Origin: Cocos nucifera
Lineage: Eukaryota; Streptophyta; Magnoliopsida; Arecales; Arecaceae
Assembly: GCA_006176705.1 (NCBI GenBank)
Contig: QRFJ01004277.1
Span: forward strand, 62,001 to 126,000
Direction: 5' to 3'
DNA length: 64,000 nucleotides
Position numbers and translations under genes: made by a program. Below are positions 24,725-34,596 of this stretch, in pieces. Position 1 is the stretch's first letter; every line of letters starts with the position of its first letter. A model generated the notes under the pieces. That model did not search any database and was not told the origin of the DNA. It saw only the letters and a list, made by a program, of their open reading frames with translations.

Positions 24725-24993
24725 TGTTAGATATGTGTGCCCCAGAAGTCAGAATTGGCTGACACTTATAATACACTTCTACGAGCAAAATTATAATTTT
24801 AACTATAAATAATAAAATAGGTTATTTTCTATCATAAATGTGAATTTAGTGTCTATGATACATCCCTTGAGTTAATGGTAATGATAATTCTTATTTTCAA
24901 GAGTTGAAAATTTAAGATAAGAATTTTCATTATTAACTCATAAAATACTCCTAACCGTAGGATCATCATGAGGATGGTGATTGATCTATAAGG
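24725..24993 (+). repeat. A 3' LTR, first 269 bp
   Basis: Starts TGTTAGATATGTGTGCC, includes the 71-bp hairpin (24869-24939), and stops at the B insertion after TAAGG. Confidence 0.92.
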
Positions 24994-26227
24994 TGTTAGA
25001 TATATGTGCCCTAGAAGCCAAAATTGGCTGACACTTGTAATACACTTCTAGGGGCAAAATTATAATTTTGACTATAATTAATGAAATGGGTTATTTTCTA
25101 TCACACATGTGTATTTAGTGTCTGTGATACATCCTTTGAGTTAATGGTAATGATAATTCATATTTTCAAGAGTTGAAAATTTAAGACATGAATAATCATT
25201 ATTAACTCATAAACAGCTCCCGACCATAGGATCATCACGAGGATGGTGATTGATTCGGAAGGTTGGTGTACGATCGCTTCTCTTTAGTAGATGAGTCTTG
25301 AGTCTACGGTGTGGAGACACCGGAGCGAGAGTACAGGTACTCGTTAGAGAACGAGGGCACTGAGCGTGACCACCTCGAGTAGTCATTAGGAAGTCTACCT
25401 TCTCGTCAATGACTGACTCGATGCTGCAGTAGTGTGTCTGGTTCTTTGACCTGAGATGCATCGGCAGTTCACCTTGAGGGTGTTATAGTTTGACTACACC
25501 ATTACTCGGTCTCCTAGCCATATGGAACCCTGAGGTGTATGTTGGCTATAGCATGTTCATTGTAGGAACTGGATTGCATCAAGATGGGATCTATCTACCT
25601 CGGTGGTAGAGGAGTAGCCCTATGATGATCATGAGAATCAAGTCCAGAAATCCATGGCCATGGTAGAGTGAAATAATAGAAAGAGTTTCTATTTAGATTT
25701 TCACATTGGACTCGAATCGAATGATTACATCATATGACAGAGACTAGGGTTTGACGAGTTCACCTTAACCCTAATCTGATCGGGGCTCAAGATAGAAGAA
25801 CTTAATCACACAGGTAGCTGCACCAAGAGGTTCGCATTCAGCTCTGATGGGTTGCCACCATATACTGCTAGGTGTCACTGGTGGATTTTGGGAGCAATTA
25901 GAATGATTTAGATGATCGATCATTCTAGCTGTTCGAATCAGAAGAGTTCTGATCCATTGAAAGGAGTTTCGATGATGTCTATGATAGAGATCATGACATA
26001 TCCCATTACCATACAGAACTGAACCTAACTGGGTCACACAAACAAGGGTTTGAATCTGGTGATCATCAATTGAACTAATCTAGTTCAATTGATCTGAATG
26101 AGATTCAATTAGGTTCAAGGAAATCGTGCTAGCACTCGATTGAACCTAACGTTCTTCTTTTACTATCACAAATAAGTTGTCCTGACTGAGCCAAAGGAGT
26201 TTGTGCTCAATCAGAGGCCTTCATATG
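24994..26227 (+). repeat. B 5' LTR, left of gap (LTR positions 1-1234)
   Basis: Matches the B 3' LTR from its first base through GCCTTCATATG, where N begins. The last 708 bp are repeated to the right of the gap with a few substitutions. Confidence 0.88.
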
Positions 26228-27227
26228 NNNNNNNNNNNNNNNNNNNNNNNNNNNNNNNNNNNNNNNNNNNNNNNNNNNNNNNNNNNNNNNNNNNNNNNNN
26301 NNNNNNNNNNNNNNNNNNNNNNNNNNNNNNNNNNNNNNNNNNNNNNNNNNNNNNNNNNNNNNNNNNNNNNNNNNNNNNNNNNNNNNNNNNNNNNNNNNNN
26401 NNNNNNNNNNNNNNNNNNNNNNNNNNNNNNNNNNNNNNNNNNNNNNNNNNNNNNNNNNNNNNNNNNNNNNNNNNNNNNNNNNNNNNNNNNNNNNNNNNNN
26501 NNNNNNNNNNNNNNNNNNNNNNNNNNNNNNNNNNNNNNNNNNNNNNNNNNNNNNNNNNNNNNNNNNNNNNNNNNNNNNNNNNNNNNNNNNNNNNNNNNNN
26601 NNNNNNNNNNNNNNNNNNNNNNNNNNNNNNNNNNNNNNNNNNNNNNNNNNNNNNNNNNNNNNNNNNNNNNNNNNNNNNNNNNNNNNNNNNNNNNNNNNNN
26701 NNNNNNNNNNNNNNNNNNNNNNNNNNNNNNNNNNNNNNNNNNNNNNNNNNNNNNNNNNNNNNNNNNNNNNNNNNNNNNNNNNNNNNNNNNNNNNNNNNNN
26801 NNNNNNNNNNNNNNNNNNNNNNNNNNNNNNNNNNNNNNNNNNNNNNNNNNNNNNNNNNNNNNNNNNNNNNNNNNNNNNNNNNNNNNNNNNNNNNNNNNNN
26901 NNNNNNNNNNNNNNNNNNNNNNNNNNNNNNNNNNNNNNNNNNNNNNNNNNNNNNNNNNNNNNNNNNNNNNNNNNNNNNNNNNNNNNNNNNNNNNNNNNNN
27001 NNNNNNNNNNNNNNNNNNNNNNNNNNNNNNNNNNNNNNNNNNNNNNNNNNNNNNNNNNNNNNNNNNNNNNNNNNNNNNNNNNNNNNNNNNNNNNNNNNNN
27101 NNNNNNNNNNNNNNNNNNNNNNNNNNNNNNNNNNNNNNNNNNNNNNNNNNNNNNNNNNNNNNNNNNNNNNNNNNNNNNNNNNNNNNNNNNNNNNNNNNNN
27201 NNNNNNNNNNNNNNNNNNNNNNNNNNN
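26228..27227. other. Assembly gap, exactly 1000 N
   Basis: The round size suggests a placeholder. Flanks are overlapping LTR parts, both breaking at a CATATG sequence. Apparent open frames across it are artefacts. Confidence 0.99.
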
Positions 27228-28023
27228 ATATGGAACCCTGAGGTGTATGTTGGCTATAGCATGTTCATTGTAGGAACTGGATTGCATCAAGATGGGATCT
27301 ATCTACCTCGGTGGTAGAGGAGTAGCCCTATGATGATCATGAGAATCAAGTCCAGAAGCCCATGGCCATGGCAGAGTGAAATAATAGAAAGAGTTTCTAT
27401 TTAGATTTTCACATTGGACTCGAATCGAATGATTACATCATATGACAGAGACTAGGGTTTGACGAGTTCACCTTAACCCTAATCTGATCGGGGCTCAAGA
27501 TAGAAGAACTTAATCACACAGGTAGCTGCACCAAGAGGTTCGCATTCAGCTCTGATGGGTTGCCACCATATACTGCTAGGTGTCACTGGTGGATTTTGGG
27601 AGCAATTAGAATGATTTAGATGATCGATCATTCTAGCTGTTCGAATCAGAAGAGTTCTGATCCATCGAAAGGAGTTTCGATGATGTCTATGATAGAGATC
27701 ATGACATATCCCATTACCATACAGAACTGAACCTAACTGGGTCACACAAACAAGGGTTTGAATCTGGTGATCATCAATTGAACTGATCTAGTTCAATTGA
27801 TCTGAATGAGATTCAATTAGGTTCAAGGAAATCGTGCTAGCACTCGATTGAACCTAACGTTCTTCTTTTACTATCATAAATAAGTTGTCCTGACTGAGCC
27901 AAAGGAGTTTGTGCTCAATCAGAGGCCTTCATATGGTCTGACTGGAGGTTGTCCAAGTCAGAATAGGTTGTCTTATTTGTAAGACATTACCTGCCATTTT
28001 TGGTCACCTGCCATTTCTTGTTC

Positions 28024-28093
28024 TTTGACTTTGGTCAAAAGTCTACCTTTGACTGGTCAAACGTTGACCATTGACCCTTTGACTTTTGACCAC
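28024..28093 (+). promoter_or_regulatory. W-box array in B 5' LTR
   Basis: Eight TGAC cores in W-box context within 70 bp, on both strands. About 300 bp upstream of TATAAATA. The 3' LTR has the same array at 35919-35989. Confidence 0.6.
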
Positions 28094-28396
28094 ATGTCAT
28101 GCACCTATTGGAGAGCTGGTGGGGGCCTGTCCCCCTGCCAGAACTGGCAAGGAGAAGGGCGCACGCCAAGGGTGGCGTGAGCCCAAGTAGGAGGCGCCTA
28201 GGAGTCCTTGTTGGACAAGGACTCCACCTCCCTTTTGGATTCCAATCAGAGTTCTACTAAGAATCCAGTTTGACTGGTCTTAGGCGCCCTCTAAGGAGGA
28301 ATCCAGGGGTCTCTATTCCAACCAATCAGATTTAGATCTGATTTCACAAAGGGTTGTGATTGGTTGAGAGGAAGAGGAGTTGGATCACAAGAGGTC

Positions 28397-28404
28397 TATA
28401 AATA
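28397..28404 (+). promoter_or_regulatory. TATA box of B 5' LTR
   Basis: TATAAATA in the context GGTCTATAAATAAGACC. Same element at 36293-36300 in the 3' LTR. Confidence 0.7.
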
Positions 28405-28979
28405 AGACCCTGCGCCCAACCCTAATCTAAGTCCAATGCTATTAGAGATTACGCCCCAAGGCTGCCTCTCCCCTCCTTCTCCATGCCATAGTCTCTTCTC
28501 CCCTTGCTCTCCACGTCCAAAAGGTGTTTTGGACTTAGTTTGGTGCGATTCAGATCAAGGAAAGGCGATCAAAAGCAAGAAGGCTGCGCTGCTGCAAAAG
28601 GACGACTGCAGATCTTCAAAAGAGTTTTGAAGATCCTCCAGATCAGATCCAGATCTGATTTTTGGAGGTGTGATAGAGAAGAAGAGGATCTCCAGATCCA
28701 ACCCGAGTGGATACCGGTAGAGGCCAGGCGCTTGCGTGGCTAAGATCCAGAACCTTCCGCTGCAATCAGGATCATCTACAGGGTAATAGGATTACCCAAA
28801 TCAGGTAAATTAAATTTGATTTAATTTATCTTATTTTATTTTATTTATTAAAATAATAAGAATCAGATCTGAAACATATCAAGATCTGATTGAGATCAAG
28901 AGAAAATTTTTGAAATATATCTCTTGATCTAATCAGATCTGGACGAACCTGGACCGGGAAATCAGGATTTCCCTTCAAC

Positions 28980-28991
28980 TGGTATCAGAGC
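28980..28991 (+). promoter_or_regulatory. Primer-binding site of B
   Basis: TGGTATCAGAGC, matching plant initiator tRNA-Met, two bases after the LTR end. Confidence 0.9.
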
Positions 28992-29551
28992 CATGGTTCT
29001 AAAATTGTTTAGATCTGATTTTAATTTTATTTTAATTAGAAAATAAAGTGATTTCAGATGTCACATGAGATGTGATCAGATCTGAAATCAGAAAAATTAA
29101 AATTAAATGATTTGGATCTAAGAACATGAAGATATGCATGACTAGTTCTAGAATAGAATAGTTCTATAGAATAGTTTTGCATGTCTTTGATTTAATCTGA
29201 TTAAATCATATTTTAGATCTTCTTATTTACTATTTTCTGATATTATAAGTGTTATAATAACATCTGATAAACAGCAAATAAAAATTATTTAATTTTAAAT
29301 ATCATATGAGATATGATAGATGCATGACTAGACTAGTTGTAGAATAGTTCTACATAATTGTCTAGATTAGAATTTATTTTGATTAGATCAATTTAAATCT
29401 AATTTTTTAGATTATTATGTGATAATTTAGATCTGAAAACATGCATGATTTGATACATGAGATGTATGCAAAATATGCCTTGATTAGATCTAAATTTGTA
29501 TATGAGATATATGATATAGATCTATAACTGTTTTGTAGTATTTACATGTTC

Positions 29552-29676
29552 CTGATTAAGGCGTTCCTCTTGGCCGTCCGGTCATAAGAACGAAGAAGGG
29601 TTTAAAGGCCCTCTCTTCCCATTCGATGGGGTGTTCTTATGACGTGTAGGGGTGCTGCGTGTTCGTCCTTAATCAG
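29552..29676 (+). other. Leader stem-loop of B
   Basis: Two nested perfect 10-bp pairs: CTGATTAAGG/CCTTAATCAG outside and TCATAAGAAC/GTTCTTATGA inside, with a CCCATTCGATGGG hairpin near the tip. Could act in RNA packaging or dimerisation. Function not shown. Confidence 0.65.
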
Positions 29677-30056
29677 AAACCCAAAACTTACTTTCTGCAA
29701 AACCCTAGATCCTGAAACCCTAGGATTTATTGTGCATATTTTGTTTATGAACCCAACTTAATTAAGAATTAAGTTTATGGAATATTAATTAGGTCTAAAA
29801 TTGAGAATTTCAGATCTAAGACATATTCATAATACTGGGTTCGGGCTTGGGTAGCTCAATTAGGTCTAAGCGGTTGATCAAACCGAATCAAGAGTTGGTT
29901 AGATGGGATCAACAATGCTTAAATTGACCAGCCTAATAGGATTAAGTCTGGGTCAAGATCGAGTCACGATCAAGCAAGACCTAATTAGGCTCAGAGGTTA
30001 GAGTCTGGATTGTAGGCTAACCCAATTGGTTCTGACTCAACAATTTGGTGTCTAAG

Positions 30057-30847
30057 GTAAGTTTGGCACAGACGACCGACTGGTTTTTAATTGGAAGCTA
30101 CTCGACCTGAATGCGTTCTTGTGCGAGTTAACGGCATATTCCTTCCACCGGTCTCACTTACCTGGCCATATCTGTTGACACAGTTCTGATCTGAGGTGGT
30201 CAATAATCCGAGCTGACCCATGCCACTAGGTTAGTCATAATTGTTATGACTAAGCCAAGTCTAGTTTAATGAGACCTGAATCAATTCTCCCTAAGAAAAG
30301 ATTAAGTCCTGAGGTCTTCCACCATTGTAGACGTGCGGGCCCTTCCCGGGGTTGATTGTTCTCGGCTGGATACAGTGGCTCAGTTGCACCGGGAAGACGC
30401 AACCATGTCTATTAGGCATTGGATGCTATGGGCTGGAGGATGAGTTGGGCTCAATATTCCGGATACGGTGAGAGACCCAATTAGGAACCCAGTCTATGCA
30501 AATGGTGGGTCTGACTTAACTAAGGAGTGGATCAATATTCCGGATACGGTGAGATTCATGAATTAGAGACCAAGTTTGGGTGCACCATGATTAGAGAATC
30601 ATTGAACAAGAGTTGTTCACTCATTGGCTAACCCATCACCAATAACTGTTAGGTGAGGTGATGAGTCAGTTGGTGAGACCGCACCACCCACTAGAAATCA
30701 TCAATCGCGGAGATTTTCGCATCTCTACAGAGGGAGTGTAGGGATCCGAGAAAATAGTGGGAGCTAATTTGTTTAAAAATAAAATCCCTAAACAAATTGG
30801 TCAAGTCAAAATTACAGTATCTAACTAGAATCTTTGACTCTCTACAG
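30057..30847 (+). other. Probable leader intron of B (791 nt)
   Basis: Donor AAG/GTAAGT at 30057, branch-like CTAAC 23 nt before the end, T-rich tract, and acceptor CTCTACAG at 30847. The gag ATG follows at 30852. The same layout at almost constant length is found in A, C and D. Confidence 0.55.
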
Positions 30848-30851
30848 GAAA

Positions 30852-31675
30852 ATGTCTGCGTCCAACCCACTGGCACGTATCCTAGACACACATAGACTGA
30901 CTGGACCCAATTATAAAGATTGGCTCAGGAACTACAAAATTGTTTTGGGTTCAGAGAAGTTAACACATGTTTTGGACCAGGACCCTCCCACCTTACCAGC
31001 TCGTCCATCCACTGAACAGAGAGCGTCTCTGGAAAAATGGATTGACGAAGACAATAAGGCCAGATACTACATGTTGGGCTCGATGTCTGATGAGCTCCAG
31101 CGCCAACATGAAGATATCGGGACTGCTCGCCAAATGTTGGCTCACCTGCAGGAGATGTTTGGTGAACAGAGTCGCGCAGCCAAATATCAAGTCACGAAAT
31201 GACTTTTTAAGGCTAAGATGCGTGATGGGCAGTCAGTCCAAGATCACTGTCTGACAATGATCAAGGACATGGAAGAGCTTGAGAAGCTCGGTGTGAAGTT
31301 GGACTTGGACTTGCAGAACGATATTATTCTGCAATCCTTGACTGATGCATATGGGCAATTCATCATGAATTACCACATGCATAAACTTCAAAATTCCTTG
31401 GCCGAGTTGATGAATATGCTGGTTACCGCTGAGCTTTCTATGAAAGGTTCTAAAGGCTCAGTTCTTGCTATGGAACGGACTTCTTCCAAAAGAAAGTCTT
31501 ATGGAAAGAAAAAGAAGTCTGTGAAAAAGCAAAAGGTAGAAGGATCAAAGAAGAAGAAGGCAGAACCGAAGAAGAAGGTCGATGGCAAAGGAAAGTGTTT
31601 CCATTGCAACAGCGACGGCCATTGGAAGCGGAACTGCCCTACTTACCTGGCCACCCTGAAGAACAAGAAGGAAGG
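30852..31675 (+). pseudogene. B gag
   Basis: MSASNPLARIL start. Open to the TGA at 31200-31202 after YQVTK, then open again from KMRDGQSVQ at 31215 through a Lys-rich tract and an intact CCHC knuckle CFHCNSDGHWKRNC (about 31594-31640). Only that TGA interrupts it. Copies A and C have TGA at the same codon and D has CGA, so this may be a shared mutation or a readthrough point. Confidence 0.85.
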
Positions 31676-32998
31676 TCCTTCTGGAGGTATGCTCGTTATT
31701 GAGTCTAACCTTACGGTTTCTTCTGCATCCAGTTGGGTGCTTGACTCTGGTTCTAGTGCTCATCTGTGCACTTCTATGCAGGGTCTTGAGGATAGCAGGA
31801 GGCTGAGGGATGGAGACATGATCCTACGCGTCGGTAATGGAGCAAGAGTTGCTGCAGTAGCCGTGGGAACATACCCTCTTGCGATTACCATCTGGTTTAG
31901 ACTTAGTTTTAAAAGACTGTTATTATGTGCCTGCAGCTAGCAGGAATTTGATTTCTGTTTCATGCTTAGCACAAGAAGGTTATGTGATCACCTTCTTTAA
32001 GGACCATTGTAACATTCTTTATGAAAGAAATAAAATTGCAAATGGTTTCCTTGTTAATGGTCTTTATCAGTTGCATATTGATGTACCTATTTTAACTATC
32101 GAGCAAAACGTGAATGCCAAACGACCTAGGGATAGTCCAAACGACAGATATCTATGGCACCTGAGATTAGGTCATATAGCAGAAGATAGGATTAACAAAT
32201 TGGAGAAAAATGGGCTATTGAGTCCATTGACTTTTGAGTCATATCCAACTTGTGAATCTTGTCTTCAAGGCAAAATGACTAAACTCCCTTTTGTTGGACA
32301 TGGGGAGAGGGCCACAGATCTCCTTGCCCTAGTACATACTGATGTGTGCGGCCCATTTCGATGTGCCGGCTAGAGGCAATTTTGTCTACTTCATTACCTT
32401 TACCGATGATCTGTCTAGGTATGGGTATGTGTATCTTATGAGACACAAGTCTGAAGCCTTTGAAAAGTTCAAAGAATTCAGACATGAAGTAGAAAAACAA
32501 ACTGGAAAACCCATTAAGGTTCTTCGATCAGATCGAGGAGGTGAATACCTTAGCCGGGAATTCCTAGACTATCTTAAGGAAAATGGCATAGTCTCTCAAT
32601 GGACTCCACCAGGAACACCTCAACTCAACGGGGTTTCAGAACGGAGAAATCGGACTCTATTGGATATGGTTCGATCCATGATGAGCTTCACAGACCTCCC
32701 AGATTTTCTTTGGGGACATTCATTATTAACTTCAATCTATTTACTGAATAGGGTTCCCTCTAAAACCGTTCCTACCACACCGTATGAGATATGGCACGGT
32801 AAGAAACCAAGTCTGAGTCATCTCAGAATTTGGGGTTGTCCGGCTTATGTCAAAAGACAACAAGCGGACAAGTTAGAGTTTAGGTCCTTTAGAGCTCGAT
32901 TCATAGGATATCCTAAAGAGTCATTAGGATACTATTTCTACATTCCAGAAGACCACAATGTGATTGTGAGTCGACATGCCATATTTCTTGAAAAATAG
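31676..32998 (+). pseudogene. B pol, protease and integrase part
   Basis: Protease DSGSSAHLC near 31740. The integrase zinc region is WHLRLGHI ... CESCLQGK. The core has HTDVCGPF, RSDRGGEYLS and GVSERRNRTLL, so D, D, E are all present. Two one-base insertions break it, near 31880 (CTTGCGATT) and 32349 (TTTCGATG). A TAG at 32996-32998 follows FLEK. Otherwise well preserved. Confidence 0.88.
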
Positions 32999-34582
32999 TT
33001 TATTCAAGATAGTGGCATTGGAAAGCAGATTAAGCTTGATGAGAAAGTCTCACAAGCAGAACGAGCTAAGGACCAAGTGGAACCAAATCAGGTTGAGCCA
33101 ATAAGAACACTACCTCCTCCACCTCGTAGATCGGAAAGAGTTTCCCGTCCCCCTGAAAGATACTTAGGTATTATTTCAGAGGACGTAGAGGAAATGTTCC
33201 TCATAGGTAATGGTGCTCATGGTGATGATCCCAAAACCTACAACGAGGCGATATCAGATATCGACTCCGAGAAATGGCTTGAGGCAATGAAGTCAGAAAT
33301 TCGACTCGATGCACTCAAACCAAGTCTGGACCTTGGTAGATCCACCAGAAGGTATAGTACCTATTGGGTGTAAATGGATCTTCAAGAGAAAGATTGGTGC
33401 AGATGGGAATGTGGAGACATTCAAGGCTAGACTGGTGGCAAAAGGTTATAGTCAACGCGAAGGCATTGACTATCAGGATACCTTTTCCCCGGTAGCTATG
33501 CTAAAATCCATCCGCACATTGCTTGCTGTTGCAGCCTATTTCGATTATGAAATATGGCAAATGGACGTGAAAACGGCATTCCTAAATGGATATCTTGAGG
33601 AAGATATCTATATGGAACAGCCGCTAGGTTTCACATCCAGTGATACTGATCACAAGGTTTGCAAGCTGCAAAGGTCCATATATGGACTTAAGCAAGCATC
33701 TCGGAGCTGGAACACTCGTTTCAATGATGTGATCAAAAAGTTTGGTTTCATCAAAAATGAAGAGGAACCATGTGTTTTCAAAAGGGTCAGTGGGAGCGCT
33801 GTTGTCTTCCTCGTATTGTACGTGGATGACATCCTCCTTATTGGGAATGATATTCCCATGTTGACATCAGTCAAGATGTGGTTGTCCAAGGAATTCTCCA
33901 TGAAAGACCTAGGTGAAGCATCCTTTATTCTAGGAATTAAGGTCTATAGGGATAGACCGAATAGGATGCTAGGACTTTCACAGAAGATGTACATAGAGGA
34001 AGTACTAAAGAGGTTTAGTATGGAAAACTCTAAGAGGGGATTAATACCCTTCAGACATGGTATTCATCTTTCCAAGAAGATGTGCCCCAGCACACCTGAG
34101 GAAATAGAACGCATGAGCAAGATCCCTTATGCTTCTGCAATAGGGAGCCTCATGTATGCCATGCTATGTACACGACCTGATATAGCCCATGCTGTGAGTG
34201 TCACAAGCAGATATCAGTCAAATCCAGGTGAAGAACACTGGACTTCTGTGAAATGTATCCTTAAGTACTTGAGAAGAACTAAGGATATGATGTTGGTCTT
34301 TGGTAATGGAGAACTCCAAGTTCAGGGATACACAGACTCGGACTTCATGTCCGATATAGATGATCGAAAGTCGACATCTGGCAGACTGTTTGTGCTGGAA
34401 GAGTTCCAAGCAAACGGTGATACCATCTCATCCGCGATTACCTTGAGAAAGGTTACGTTGAGGTCAAGAGAGTCAACTCCGCAGATAATGTGGCAGACCC
34501 ACTTACAAAGCCGTTGGGCCAGCAGAAGATCGAAGCCCACCTTGAGAAGATGGGACTTAGACTTGTAGCCAATTGGCTTTAG
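32999..34582 (+). pseudogene. B pol, reverse transcriptase and deleted RNase H
   Basis: After a one-base insertion near 33300 (ATTCGACTC), a 419-codon open frame from 33309 holds a complete RT with KARLVAKGYSQ, WQMDVKTAFLNGYLEEDIY and YVDDILL. RNase H begins YTDSDF, then loses about 20 bp near 34398 and about 197 bp at 34413-34421. The catalytic Glu and the second Asp are gone and the tail is out of frame up to 34568. The original tail ends TAG at 34580-34582. Confidence 0.9.
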
Positions 34583-34583
34583 G

Positions 34584-34596
34584 ACAAGTGGGAGAT
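34584..34596 (+). promoter_or_regulatory. Polypurine tract of B
   Basis: ACAAGTGGGAGAT directly before the 3' LTR. Confidence 0.82.

Larger units (their letters stand above)
27228..28977 (+). repeat. B 5' LTR, right of gap (LTR positions about 527-2284)
   Basis: Ends CCCTTCA before the PBS. Nearly identical to the B 3' LTR except for a replaced patch at 28426-28451. Confidence 0.9.
28992..30851 (+). other. B leader
   Basis: Non-coding, 1.86 kb, holding the stem-loop (29552-29676) and the probable intron (30057-30847). A+T-rich in its first 0.5 kb. Contains a duplicated phrase around GGATACGGTGAGA near 30460 and 30545. Confidence 0.65.

Noticed and set aside
26201..27290. Three 346-359 codon open frames across the gap
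   Set aside because: They consist almost entirely of undetermined residues from the 1000 N.
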